From a virus, in IMG/VR virus record IMGVR_UViG_3300042471_000175, positions 1 through 35,299 of that record: DNA of 35,299 nucleotides. The stretch is one strand, 5' to 3'. The position numbers and the translations under genes are program-made. The notes under the pieces are model-generated. The model saw nothing but the letters and a program-made list of their open reading frames with translations. It was not told where the DNA came from and searched no databases. Position 1 is the stretch's first letter, and each line of letters starts with the position of its first letter. Positions 1-6,509 of the stretch are shown here, in pieces.

Positions 1-127
1 TTTTTTACATCGACTATCTGATAAATTCTATCTTTTTTAGGAAATAGCAACTTTATATCTGCTCTGTTTTTGTTAGACCAAGAAATAAGTTCTGCTTTTT
101 TATCTTGCTTAAGTTTGTCTAAGTAGT
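1..127. repeat. Terminal direct repeat, left copy (circular contig overlap)
   Basis: These 127 bases are identical to 35173-35299. The repeat lies inside a coding gene, and joining 35299 to 128 restores one uninterrupted frame. A length of 127 is a common largest k-mer in short-read assemblers. I therefore read this as the overlap of a circular or circularly permuted genome rather than a biological terminal repeat. The true length would be about 35,172 bp. Confidence 0.93.
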
Positions 128-212
128 CTAATTCTTCTTCAAACTTTTTAAACTTACCTATCAATTCGATTTGAGAAGCATCAAATCTGCTGCATAAATT
201 TTGTTCGTTCAT
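1..212 (-). CDS. N-terminal part of GIY-YIG/T5orf172-like protein (gene crosses the window ends)
   Basis: An ATG at 212-210 begins a frame (MNEQNLCSRFDASQIELIGK...) that runs without a stop through position 1. It continues in the right-hand copy of the terminal repeat, down to a stop at 34686. In circular form the protein is 232 residues. Residues 1-54 are charged and helical, with runs such as KFKKFEEELDYLDKLKQDKK, probably a short coiled coil. No TAnnTTTG promoter is visible just upstream, and the preceding gene ends 21 nt away at 234, so it is probably co-transcribed with the replication genes. The catalytic-like domain is described in the entry at 34686-35299. Confidence 0.85.
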   Translation of the reverse strand, partial: MNEQNLCSRFDASQIELIGKFKKFEEELDYLDKLKQDKKAELISWSNKNRADIKLLFPKKDRIYQIVDVK

Positions 213-233
213 CTGTTTTGCTGTTTAATTGGT

Positions 234-986
234 TTATTTTTTTTGGATGTGATCCCAGACAAGTAAACGAGAATAGATCGCTTTGCGTCTCGATAATGCA
301 TCTTGTGGCACTATGCCTGACATAATAGCCTCAACTGCTGCATTCATCTTCTTCAGCGTGGCAAAGTCTTTTTCTGCTGATGCCTTGCTGCGATCCTGCT
401 CATACTGCTTCAAGGTTAAATCTGCTGACTGCTTCCAAAGGTCAGGACGGTTGCCCTTAACAGTGCCAGAATCGATCAACTCTTGGCAGATCCCAAGCGA
501 CAAATCGCTCCATTGCCTAACAGATTTGATCTTTAGTTCATTGGTGAGCCAATCTTTGCAGTATTCAGTAAACTGCTGCTTCTTGCTTTCCAATTCAGCA
601 GCCTCATCCACCTCGTTAACTTTGTCGATGTTGTCGATGGCAGCGAGGATCTTGCTGCGCTTCTGCTTCCACGCATACATTATCTCGCTGAACATATTGA
701 CGGTGTACATTCCACCAAATGCTTTGAGTGCGTTCTTTGAAGATTCTGCGTGTGCTTCTCTGACCTCCTCAATGCTGATGCTGCCATAGTCTTTAACCAT
801 CCGATCATAGCATTCACTAAATACTGAATCAGGAGTATTCTTGTCAGCACCAAAATAGACTTGGATGATAACAGTCAACACCTCGTAAAACTTTCGCCTC
901 GCCAACTGTGCCTCCATCTTCTTTATCGGGAAATCTCTGTGGTATTGAAGCATCGCCACCTGATGGGGCTGCGCTTCGATTCCCAT
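234..986 (-). CDS. Conserved phage protein of the replication region, unknown function
   Basis: Starting at the ATG at 986 the protein has 250 residues. The frame is open further upstream to 1169, but that would overlap the preceding gene by 179 nt. The ATG at 986 lies 5 nt after that gene's stop, so I chose it. The protein is mostly helical and charged, with no transmembrane segment or obvious catalytic motif; the start MGIEAQPHQVAML is followed by a long helical, basic body. It follows a DUF6291-like replication gene in the same transcript. I infer a replication-associated role, perhaps a helicase-loader or primosome partner, but this rests on position only. Confidence 0.8.
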   Translation of the reverse strand: MGIEAQPHQVAMLQYHRDFPIKKMEAQLARRKFYEVLTVIIQVYFGADKNTPDSVFSECYDRMVKDYGSISIEEVREAHAESSKNALKAFGGMYTVNMFSEIMYAWKQKRSKILAAIDNIDKVNEVDEAAELESKKQQFTEYCKDWLTNELKIKSVRQWSDLSLGICQELIDSGTVKGNRPDLWKQSADLTLKQYEQDRSKASAEKDFATLKKMNAAVEAIMSGIVPQDALSRRKAIYSRLLVWDHIQKK

Positions 987-990
987 TCGG

Positions 991-1803
991 TTAGCCTCCG
1001 AAAGTATTTCTGGTAAGCCTCTCAACCCTGTCGATGATGGCTTGGTCGTTGTGATGGAGTTGATGCCCATTGGCTGTGGTATAAGTTCGCTTGTATTCGG
1101 CAGGATTTCGCTTAACCCAATTTTGGGCTGCGCTGATCCAATTGGCGTAGGTGTATTTTGAAGATGCATCTGATGATGTTTTTAAGGTTGTGTAAACTTT
1201 TAGAGGATCGGTGTCTGGGTAGGTTCTTGCTGTTTCGGTTTGATTCCAATGCTCAATGAATAGATCGGGATCATCTGCATAGATCGAATCTGCAAATCTG
1301 TGATCTTTCTTTTTTGGCGCAACTTTTTTCTTTTCAAGGGTAGGGGTGTATAGTTGGATTGAATCAGGTTGGATCGTTATGGGGTTCGATTCTTTAGAAT
1401 CGGTTAATGTATAATTACCATTATGATTTCCATTCCCATTATAATTCTCATTAACATTACCATTACCATTTACATTAGAGGGTTCTTTGGGGGTTTCGAG
1501 TGGGTTATCTTGGGGGTTATCTTGGGGGTTATTTTCTTGCTTGTCTTTTGGTGGTCTACCTCCAAGTTTACCAAACTCTCCTCCCTTATGCCCATTCTCT
1601 ATTCCTGCCAATGCTCTCCTATTGTTTGCATCTATCTGAGGCTTTATGAGTGTGAATATTGTTTTGCTTAATCCTGACAATTCAACGTCTACTCCATTCA
1701 ATCCAAGTTCGCATATTGCATCCCATACTTCTAAACGAGTTAGCTTGGGTAGGTCTTTTAATGCTTCGTAAAACGACCTATAAATTACCATTGATTCCTT
1801 CAT
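991..1803 (-). CDS. Putative phage replication protein, DUF6291-like N-terminus
   Basis: The protein has 270 residues. The N-terminal ~90 (MVIYRSFYEALKDLP, EVWDAICELGLNGVDVE, IFTLIKPQIDANNRR, GKLGGRPPK) match my memory of the DUF6291 family, found at the front of replication proteins in Bacteroidota phages and elements. Residues ~90-135 are a low-complexity linker with an NPQD tandem repeat followed by Asn/Gly repeats. The C-terminal ~100 residues contain an aromatic helical segment (DPLKVYTTLKT, YANWISAAQNWVKR) like the C-terminal half of DnaD-type initiators. An N-terminal winged-helix-type module joined by a linker to a DNA-interacting helix is the usual initiator layout. It has its own promoter at 1930-1937 and a structured 120-nt leader. 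Confidence 0.72.
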   Translation of the reverse strand: MKESMVIYRSFYEALKDLPKLTRLEVWDAICELGLNGVDVELSGLSKTIFTLIKPQIDANNRRALAGIENGHKGGEFGKLGGRPPKDKQENNPQDNPQDNPLETPKEPSNVNGNGNVNENYNGNGNHNGNYTLTDSKESNPITIQPDSIQLYTPTLEKKKVAPKKKDHRFADSIYADDPDLFIEHWNQTETARTYPDTDPLKVYTTLKTSSDASSKYTYANWISAAQNWVKRNPAEYKRTYTTANGHQLHHNDQAIIDRVERLTRNTFGG

Positions 1804-1812
1804 TGTAAATAC

Positions 1813-1923
1813 AAAAAGCCCCTTACAAGCTGCGGTAGTAGCGGATCAACAGAATCAACTGTCTTTCCTCGCAGCCCGTAAAGGGCGATAAATTTCTTTT
1901 CAATTCAGGCTACTACCTCTGAA
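1813..1923 (-). ncRNA. Structured leader RNA with a 17-bp helix, U-tract and loop-loop complementarity
   Basis: Read on the minus strand from the predicted start near 1923, a 5' hairpin forms first (TTCAG/CTGAA stem, loop AGGTAGTAGC). Then GCCCTTTACGGGCTGCG (1886-1870) pairs with CGCAGCTTGTAAGGGGC (1834-1818): 17 consecutive pairs, three of them G-U, enclosing 35 nt. TTTTT follows directly (1817-1813). The first hairpin's loop GGTAGTAGC is the exact complement of GCTACTACC at 1833-1841, which lies in the loop and first base of the large hairpin. Kissing loops, a pseudoknot or mutually exclusive folds are all possible. The helix ends 15 nt before the ATG of the replication gene. It matches no riboswitch class I recognise. 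An attenuator is the simplest reading. Confidence 0.62.
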
Positions 1924-1929
1924 CGCTTA

Positions 1930-1937
1930 CAAAGATA
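1930..1937 (-). promoter_or_regulatory. TAnnTTTG promoter (TATCTTTG) for the replication gene
   Basis: The minus strand reads TATCTTTG, a perfect match to the Bacteroidota -7 element, in the intergenic space between the lipoprotein gene (ends 1943) and the replication gene (starts 1803). I see no convincing -33 TTTG. Transcription would begin near 1923 and give a leader of about 120 nt. Confidence 0.65.
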
Positions 1938-1942
1938 AAAAA

Positions 1943-2188
1943 TTAATAGCAACTAACCGTAGTTTTTACAGTAACATCTTTGCCATTCTGCTTGACTGTG
2001 GTTGTGCCTTCCATCCCTCGCTTAAATGCCTTAACATCTCGCTTGGTCATATCGCACTTTTCGATTCTGGTCATCGATGATTGGCTTGTGCCGAATCCTG
2101 TGGTGGTGGTGTTAACTCGGCACTCGTAGCACTTGGTGCATCCTGATAGCGATGCCAGAAGGATGATGATAGATAGGGTTGTTTTCAT
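1943..2188 (-). CDS. Small phage-encoded lipoprotein
   Basis: The protein has 81 residues. MKTT is followed by a hydrophobic core (LSIIILLAS) and a lipobox LSGC with the acylated cysteine at 17, a textbook signal-peptidase II signal. The mature part has cysteines 17, 20, 23, one near position 45 and one near the C-terminus (SCY), and many Thr/Ser residues, as in small Bacteroidota lipoproteins. It would be exported and anchored in a membrane. It lies in the early/replication region, not next to the endolysin, so a superinfection-exclusion or host-surface role fits better than an outer-membrane spanin. That role is inference. It ends just before the promoter of the next gene and starts 11 nt after the methyltransferase stop. 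Confidence 0.85.
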   Translation of the reverse strand: MKTTLSIIILLASLSGCTKCYECRVNTTTTGFGTSQSSMTRIEKCDMTKRDVKAFKRGMEGTTTVKQNGKDVTVKTTVSCY

Positions 2189-2198
2189 ATTGATTGGG

Positions 2199-2831
2199 TT
2201 AAAAAAGTGTTAACTGTGATTTGAAATTGTTGAACCGTTTTTCTGATGCCTCAAAGTATTCCTTGTCGAGTTCAAAGCCTGTAAAGTCTAAGCCGTTTTT
2301 GTAAGCTGCGATTCGGCTTGATCCGCTGCCTAAATGAGTGTCGAGTATCTTGTCAGTAGGTTTGGCATAGTTGTGGAAAATCCAATCGTAAAGGGCAATA
2401 GGTTTCTGAGTAGGGTGTATTCTTAGCTCTTTGTTTTTCATGTCTTGTTGAAGCATACCGTTCCAAGTATATTCAAATACTTTCACGCTTTTGTGAGTGC
2501 TGCAAATTGCAACCTCCGCTTCACCAAATGCAGTACCGTTCTTTTGCCAAACAATAACACCACCACACAATCCTAAAAAGTTACCGCCCCAAACAATTTG
2601 ATTCTTTGAAACCCTTTCAAGTTCAATGTAATATTTATCTTCGGGTGCAATGTTTTCAAATAACTTGTAATTAGATCGCTTGGACTTTTGAGTGCCTTTC
2701 TTTTTATTATCCATCAAGCCTATGGCATCAACATTACCATAAGGCGGATCAACAACTGCAAGATCAAAATACTTGTCAGCGTAACGCTTCATTCCTTCGA
2801 TGCAATCCTCGTTAAATACTATGCTGCTCAT
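2199..2831 (-). CDS. DNA N6-adenine/N4-cytosine methyltransferase
   Basis: The protein has 210 residues. The catalytic motif DPPYG is at 28-32, the conserved HPTQKP is at 139-144, and the SAM-binding motif DTHLGSGS is at 164-171. The catalytic motif precedes the SAM motif, the beta-class order seen in many small phage and restriction-associated N6/N4 methyltransferases. No restriction endonuclease partner of the usual kind is adjacent, so it is best read as an orphan enzyme that modifies phage DNA against host restriction or for regulation. The target sequence cannot be read from the protein. Its ATG overlaps the stop of the upstream nuclease gene by 4 nt. Confidence 0.93.
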   Translation of the reverse strand: MSSIVFNEDCIEGMKRYADKYFDLAVVDPPYGNVDAIGLMDNKKKGTQKSKRSNYKLFENIAPEDKYYIELERVSKNQIVWGGNFLGLCGGVIVWQKNGTAFGEAEVAICSTHKSVKVFEYTWNGMLQQDMKNKELRIHPTQKPIALYDWIFHNYAKPTDKILDTHLGSGSSRIAAYKNGLDFTGFELDKEYFEASEKRFNNFKSQLTLF

Positions 2832-3226
2832 AGTTCATTTTTTATGTACTTGTCAATTATAAATAAACTCTCGTGAATTCCGATTGCGAATGTCGCATAG
2901 TAGCCAGCATCGGAAAGCATCTTCAGGATCTTCTGCTGCCGTTCAAGGTGTTCATCCATCAGCAGGCTGCCATCCTTCTTAAACACCTTCTTGCCTTCCA
3001 ACTTGATCTCCAAGTATAGCCCTGCATACTTGCCGTTCGGATAGGCGATGAATAAATCAGGATAGCCAACAAAGCCATTCATTGACTTATGTAATCTGCC
3101 CTGCCCGATGGTCATCTTCATCCCTGCTGCGAAGTCGAATCGATAGACAATGTTAGGATGTTGTAGTGCCATCAACTTAGAGATGCTGATATAGATGTCG
3201 GACTCTCGCCTTTTACGTAGTTTCAT
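2828..3226 (-). CDS. VRR-NUC-type PD-(D/E)XK nuclease
   Basis: The protein has 132 residues and a compact PD-(D/E)XK layout: an N-terminal helix, GYPDLFI with the Asp of the PD motif at 57, YLEIK with the Glu and Lys at 73 and 75, then a helix with ERQQ (96-98) before the last strand. This is the pattern of VRR-NUC nucleases, which include phage structure-specific or junction-resolving enzymes. It sits in a tightly overlapping group with an HTH protein, a Cas4/RecE-like exonuclease and a methyltransferase, so DNA recombination or replication-intermediate processing is likely. It overlaps the upstream gene by 14 nt. Confidence 0.87.
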   Translation of the reverse strand: MKLRKRRESDIYISISKLMALQHPNIVYRFDFAAGMKMTIGQGRLHKSMNGFVGYPDLFIAYPNGKYAGLYLEIKLEGKKVFKKDGSLLMDEHLERQQKILKMLSDAGYYATFAIGIHESLFIIDKYIKNEL

Positions 3227-3479
3227 TCTTTGCTTTTTTAAGTCCTTTATTCCACGCTCTCTGCCCTGCCTTGAATCTTGTCGGGATGCCTGCCTGCATC
3301 AGTCGATTGCCATAAGTATCACGCTTGTACTTTAGATCCTTTTTAACGCCTCGTAAGTTGGCGATCTGATAAACAGCACAGCAAGTCAATCCTAATGCGT
3401 TAGCGATGTCCTTTGTGGGCATAATAGGGTAATGAATCAACACAAAGCTAACAACCGCATCACAGTGCTTCGCTCTCAT
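3213..3479 (-). CDS. Small helix-turn-helix DNA-binding protein
   Basis: The protein has 88 residues. Residues 20-45 (MPTKDIANALGLTCCAVYQIA) form a recognisable HTH: helix, turn at ALGLT, then a recognition helix. The C-terminal part is strongly basic and carries GIPTRFKAGQRAWNKGLK, a motif also seen next to HNH and AP2-type DNA-binding phage proteins. No nuclease residues are visible. It overlaps the upstream exonuclease stop by 4 nt (ATGA) and the downstream VRR-NUC start by 14 nt. Possible roles are an early transcription regulator or a DNA-binding accessory to the nucleases. Confidence 0.78.
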   Translation of the reverse strand: MRAKHCDAVVSFVLIHYPIMPTKDIANALGLTCCAVYQIANLRGVKKDLKYKRDTYGNRLMQAGIPTRFKAGQRAWNKGLKKAKNETT

Positions 3480-4069
3480 CGTCTGGAATAATCACCATCG
3501 AACTGCTCGATGAAGTTAATGATCAATTCCTTTGCACTATCAATCTCATCCTGATTGTGTCGGTACAAAAACAAGTCAGCGAACTTGCCAGACTTCTTAA
3601 CCTTTGGAGTAACGCCAATATAGTAGAAGCACTTTGGATCTGTTCCCATCAGAAGCGAATACCACACCGCCTGAATATGATTAGCGTGCTTGATCATATC
3701 GGCAGCAAATGCCTCAATGTTCTTGGCTGATGTGGTCTTGATATCTGCGAGGATCTTCTGTTGATCCCAATTCATATCGATGGCACACTTGCCTTGAACT
3801 GTCTTGCCTCCGATCACAACATCAGCAACCACCACTTGCTCCTTGATCGACTCCTCAAACATCGTAGCCAGAAGTGGCACTTCTTGGAAGGCATCGTAGA
3901 CATTCTTGGCAGCACCATTCATCTGATCAACTTCGGTTTCTAAAAGGTCGAAGTGAAAGTTAGCCCCCTTGTCGAGGGCATTCTTTGCATAGCTGATATC
4001 GCCAGTATAGAATCGCTTGATTCGGCTGGCTGATATTGCAGGATAGTTAATGAATTCTTCTCTGGTCAT
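3476..4069 (-). CDS. PD-(D/E)XK exonuclease, RecE/Cas4-like
   Basis: I start the gene at the ATG at 4069 (197 residues). This start overlaps the preceding stop as ATGA and has AGGAG about 7 nt upstream, one of the few clear Shine-Dalgarno sequences here. A frame extends 5 codons further but only from a GTG. Nuclease signatures are in order: ANFHFDLLE (36-44), GKCAID (93-98), ILADIKTTS (106-114, catalytic D-x-K) and HIQAVWYSLL (131-140, with the Gln and Tyr of the helical QxxxY motif). This is the layout of phage RecE/lambda-exonuclease/Cas4-type enzymes used in single-strand annealing recombination. No obvious RecT or Erf annealase is adjacent; the SSB-like gene at 5214 may serve that pathway. 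Confidence 0.88.
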   Translation of the reverse strand: MTREEFINYPAISASRIKRFYTGDISYAKNALDKGANFHFDLLETEVDQMNGAAKNVYDAFQEVPLLATMFEESIKEQVVVADVVIGGKTVQGKCAIDMNWDQQKILADIKTTSAKNIEAFAADMIKHANHIQAVWYSLLMGTDPKCFYYIGVTPKVKKSGKFADLFLYRHNQDEIDSAKELIINFIEQFDGDYSRR

Positions 4070-4476
4070 CAGATCTCCTCCCACCCTTCTGTTCTTCTCA
4101 TCACCTTGTAGCCTGCTGCCTTGATCTTGGTGATCATCTGTTCGATGCTCATCACTCCATAAATCGGCTTTTCGATCTTGGTTGGTGCTTCGATCTTTTC
4201 GGGCAGTTCATCCATAGGGATCTGAAGTTGTTTAGGTTCTGCCTCAACAACAACCTTTGCCATTCTTTGAAATGAATCTTTACTAAACCTGTGCGCCCCT
4301 GTAACAAGCGAAGCATAATGACTTACTGCATATCCTGCCATTGTTGATACTTCAATCTTTTTTAGTTTAGTTTTGATACGTTTAGTTTCAATAAACTCAA
4401 CTAACTCATAATGTTTTAACGGTGTCCAATCATAGCTATCACCGTACTTATTTATTGCTGTTGCGATTTGTGGCAT
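4069..4476 (-). CDS. Unknown protein of the recombination operon
   Basis: The protein has 135 residues. It begins MPQIATAINKYGDSYDWTPLKHY and contains a stretch MAGYAVSHYASLVTGAHRFSK. The C-terminal 30 residues (GVMSIEQMITKIKAAGYKVMRR) look like a small helical module with a basic end. I recognise no catalytic motif and do not know the family. It overlaps the exonuclease gene by the ATGA tetranucleotide and follows the coiled-coil protein gene by 12 nt, so a role in the same recombination or replication pathway is likely. Confidence 0.78.
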   Translation of the reverse strand: MPQIATAINKYGDSYDWTPLKHYELVEFIETKRIKTKLKKIEVSTMAGYAVSHYASLVTGAHRFSKDSFQRMAKVVVEAEPKQLQIPMDELPEKIEAPTKIEKPIYGVMSIEQMITKIKAAGYKVMRRTEGWEEI

Positions 4477-4488
4477 CTTATTAGGTTG

Positions 4489-5154
4489 TTAAACTGTTTG
4501 TGTTTTAATTGCTACTACATTGATTCCTGCGATGTGCTTAAGACCTACCATCTCCATCGCCTTCGGCAAGTGCCTGAGAAGATCCTCTTGGCGCAAGTGA
4601 TTCGTGGCGAATAAGACATTGATGATCTTTAGCCAATCAACATCGCCATCGACTTCTGCCTTGTAGACCGTTCTGATATTTTTGGTCTTTGGCATATCAA
4701 CAGAACTAACATAAAGATCATCCACCATATTAGCCAGAGCATCCATCTCCTTGAAGTGGCTCTTAAGCGACATTGATTCCTGAATGATCTTTTCCTGCGC
4801 TTGCTTATGCTCTAACTCAACTTGCTCGTGGTACTCCAGCATCTTGGCTTTGGCTGATGTAATGAATTGGCTCAGTGGATCTGTGGTCTGCTTTTCAAGG
4901 CTGATCAATTCCTTCTTGAAGTGATCAACTGGCGCAGTGATTTCCTTACGTGCTGACTCAACGATCTTAATGGCATCATTCACTTGCTTGATGGCTGCTG
5001 CCATAGTGTTGTACTCACTCACGTTCTTAACGCTGTTGGCTTCTCCTGCCACGCTGTTGCGTTCAATAAGTGCCTGAGCGTTTAATATCTCGGTTGAGTT
5101 AATCGATTGATAAATCTTCTCAACGGGAATGCTTATCTTTGCAATGCTGTTCAT
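4489..5154 (-). CDS. Coiled-coil protein of the recombination/replication region
   Basis: The protein has 221 residues. Residues ~45-135 are a long alpha-helical, heptad-rich segment (AAAIKQVNDAIKIVESARKE, then PVDHFKKELISLEKQ and EQVELEHKQAQEKIIQ), similar in style to proteins that sit beside phage annealing and exonuclease genes. No enzymatic motif is visible. I do not recognise a named family. Its ATG lies 17 nt beyond the strong hairpin at 5171-5202, so that hairpin would be in its mRNA leader if it is co-transcribed with the SSB-like gene. Confidence 0.82.
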   Translation of the reverse strand: MNSIAKISIPVEKIYQSINSTEILNAQALIERNSVAGEANSVKNVSEYNTMAAAIKQVNDAIKIVESARKEITAPVDHFKKELISLEKQTTDPLSQFITSAKAKMLEYHEQVELEHKQAQEKIIQESMSLKSHFKEMDALANMVDDLYVSSVDMPKTKNIRTVYKAEVDGDVDWLKIINVLFATNHLRQEDLLRHLPKAMEMVGLKHIAGINVVAIKTQTV

Positions 5155-5170
5155 GTTTATTTAGGTTAGG

Positions 5171-5206
5171 AATCGGCAGGGAGTTCGTTCACCCTGCCGA
5201 TTTTTT
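5171..5206 (+). terminator. Strong 11-bp hairpin, terminator-like on the + strand
   Basis: AATCGGCAGGG (5171-5181) and CCCTGCCGATT (5192-5202) form a perfect 11-bp stem with a 10-nt loop. The run TTTTTT (5201-5206) follows on the + strand, giving a canonical intrinsic terminator for rightward transcription. On the minus strand the stem is preceded by A's and followed by TTCC, so it would be weak there. All genes run leftward, so the orientation is unexpected. It may stop antisense transcripts or act as an RNA processing hairpin. Confidence 0.7.
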
Positions 5207-5213
5207 GTTTAAG

Positions 5214-5876
5214 TTAAAAAGGGAATTTCTCTTTAGATGTATTGAATAGATCATCAAGATCATCTGCGCCATCATCAAACGGTGAAGCCTGCTGTGGCTT
5301 TGTCCACTTGGTCGATTCCTGACTGATGCGCTGTAACCACTCATCTGATTTCTTGATGTCCTCTTGCATAAAGTCAGGCAGCAATGAGAACACCATCTCA
5401 TCGTGTTCAGTCGTATCGTAGCACATTGGAGTGTTGATAGCTGGAGGGCATTGCATTCCTTTCGGCATTGGTGCGATGCTCATAATGTTTGCATACGTTC
5501 TATCTTCTTTGCCATTGTGTACGATGTTAAGCATACAAGGAAGTGAGATAAGATTGAAAATGTCGAAGTCTGCTGCTTGCTTGTCGGTCATCTTCTTGCC
5601 GAACCAAGACTCGATAAACTTTCTAAGCGATGACTTCTCGCCCATACTTAGGTTAAACACTGTCTTTACATAGAATGGCTGCTCGCCTTTCTCCTCGTTG
5701 AATACTGCCAACTCCATCGGCAGTTCAAACATAAACTGAATCTTACGCTTTCTGTTCTGCCACTTCTCATCGAAGGTAGTGCCTTTGTCGATGATCTGAT
5801 AGCATCTTCCGATGTGAGTGCCTTCGGGTGCAAGTTGTTTTGATGCGGATGATCCGCTGTTAATTGGTGCTTTCAT
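5214..5876 (-). CDS. Probable single-stranded-DNA-binding/replication protein
   Basis: The protein has 220 residues. Residues ~15-150 contain beta-rich segments such as LAPEGTHIGRCYQIIDKGTT, KRKIQFMFELP, FYVKTVFNLSMGEKSSLRKF and PCMLNIVHNG, a pattern I know from a common Bacteroidota phage family annotated as replication or SSB-like protein. The C-terminus is an acidic tail (DDGADDLDDLF) ending in KFPF, like the acidic-hydrophobic protein-interaction tip of SSB proteins. This supports an OB-fold, ssDNA-coating role next to the recombination nucleases, but the fold is inferred, not shown. The hairpin at 5171-5202 follows its stop. Confidence 0.72.
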   Translation of the reverse strand: MKAPINSGSSASKQLAPEGTHIGRCYQIIDKGTTFDEKWQNRKRKIQFMFELPMELAVFNEEKGEQPFYVKTVFNLSMGEKSSLRKFIESWFGKKMTDKQAADFDIFNLISLPCMLNIVHNGKEDRTYANIMSIAPMPKGMQCPPAINTPMCYDTTEHDEMVFSLLPDFMQEDIKKSDEWLQRISQESTKWTKPQQASPFDDGADDLDDLFNTSKEKFPF

Positions 5877-5901
5877 TTCTGAAATATTAAAGGGTTAAAG
5901 A

Positions 5902-6192
5902 TTACGCTTGTAAAGATTCAATTACCGATTCGTGCATAGTGTCAACTGCTGCACAGTAGGCTTGGTGATACTCCTCGATGGAGCAAGATTCAAAGAGCCG
6001 TAGATCGGCAGGCACGCCATAGGTTAACTCCTTGTGGAATTGTCTTGGCAGGGCTGATGCGTTGCTGTCGCATCTGGTCATTAGACCTTTTCTGCATCCG
6101 TCATTGATTACGATTGTGAGCATCCCTGCGAGATGATCGTAGTGAAAGAACTCGGTAGATTCGATGTTGCGAAATAGTGTTTTTGCCGTCAT
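5902..6192 (-). CDS. Unknown small early protein
   Basis: The protein has 96 residues (MTAKTLFRNIESTEFFHYDHLAGML...). It has several cysteines and a C-terminal helix, no transmembrane segment and no recognised motif. It starts 32 nt downstream of a terminator-like hairpin (6224-6242) and precedes the SSB-like gene by 25 nt, so it probably heads the replication/recombination operon. I see no TAnnTTTG element between hairpin and start, so its promoter is unclear; read-through from 6510 is possible. Confidence 0.75.
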   Translation of the reverse strand: MTAKTLFRNIESTEFFHYDHLAGMLTIVINDGCRKGLMTRCDSNASALPRQFHKELTYGVPADLRLFESCSIEEYHQAYCAAVDTMHESVIESLQA

Positions 6193-6223
6193 TGTTTTTA
6201 AGTTGTAAAAGGTGGGAAAATAT

Positions 6224-6242
6224 GGGCAGGGGTTAGCTGCCC
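6224..6242 (-). terminator. Hairpin terminator after the small gene at 6249
   Basis: On the minus strand GGGCAG (6242-6237) pairs with CTGCCC (6229-6224) around a 7-nt loop and is followed by ATATTTTCC. The stem is 6 bp and GC-rich and the U-tract is interrupted, so this is probably a leaky terminator that lets some transcripts through to the replication operon. Confidence 0.5.
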
Positions 6243-6248
6243 GATTGA

Positions 6249-6473
6249 TTATGAAAATATTGGAGCCATTGAGTAAGATCCTAAAGCCATAACGTACTCA
6301 TTACCGTTATATCCTACTTTTACTTTTTTGCGTACAATGTCTTTGTAGCCTTCAATTTTAAGAGTTACAAAATCACCTTTACGGCTTAATACTTCTGCCT
6401 TAAAAATGCAGTTAGAATCACAAACACTTACCGCTGTAATTACTGATCCTGATTTAATTGTTGAGTTGCTCAT
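6249..6473 (-). CDS. Unknown small beta-rich protein, monocistronic
   Basis: I place the start at the ATG at 6473 (74 residues, MSNSTIKSGSVITAVSVCDS...). The frame is open upstream to 6554, but that extension would include the promoter at 6510-6517, so it is probably untranslated. Alternating hydrophobic residues and patterns such as SVITAVSV and DFVTLKIEG suggest a small beta-barrel. The C-terminus is hydrophobic (ALGSYSMAPIFS). It is bounded by its own promoter and by hairpins on both sides (6565-6595, 6224-6242), so it is a single-gene unit between the lysis and replication regions. Its position would suit an early regulator, but nothing in the sequence proves it. Confidence 0.7.
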   Translation of the reverse strand: MSNSTIKSGSVITAVSVCDSNCIFKAEVLSRKGDFVTLKIEGYKDIVRKKVKVGYNGNEYVMALGSYSMAPIFS

Positions 6474-6509
6474 CGCTTGAATTGGTTTGAATTGTTCGTT
6501 TTGGTTTGA

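Noticed and set aside
1-127. Biological direct terminal repeats (as in T7-like phages)
   Set aside because: The repeat is exactly 127 bp, a common assembler k-mer, and lies inside a gene that is restored by joining the ends.
987-1169. Longer N-terminus for the gene at 234
   Set aside because: It would overlap the replication gene by 179 nt; the ATG at 986 follows that gene's stop directly.
1804-1923. A known riboswitch, RNase P-like or tRNA-like RNA
   Set aside because: GAGGAAAG in the loop recalls the RNase P start, but the following sequence and pairing do not fit; no known class core could be matched.
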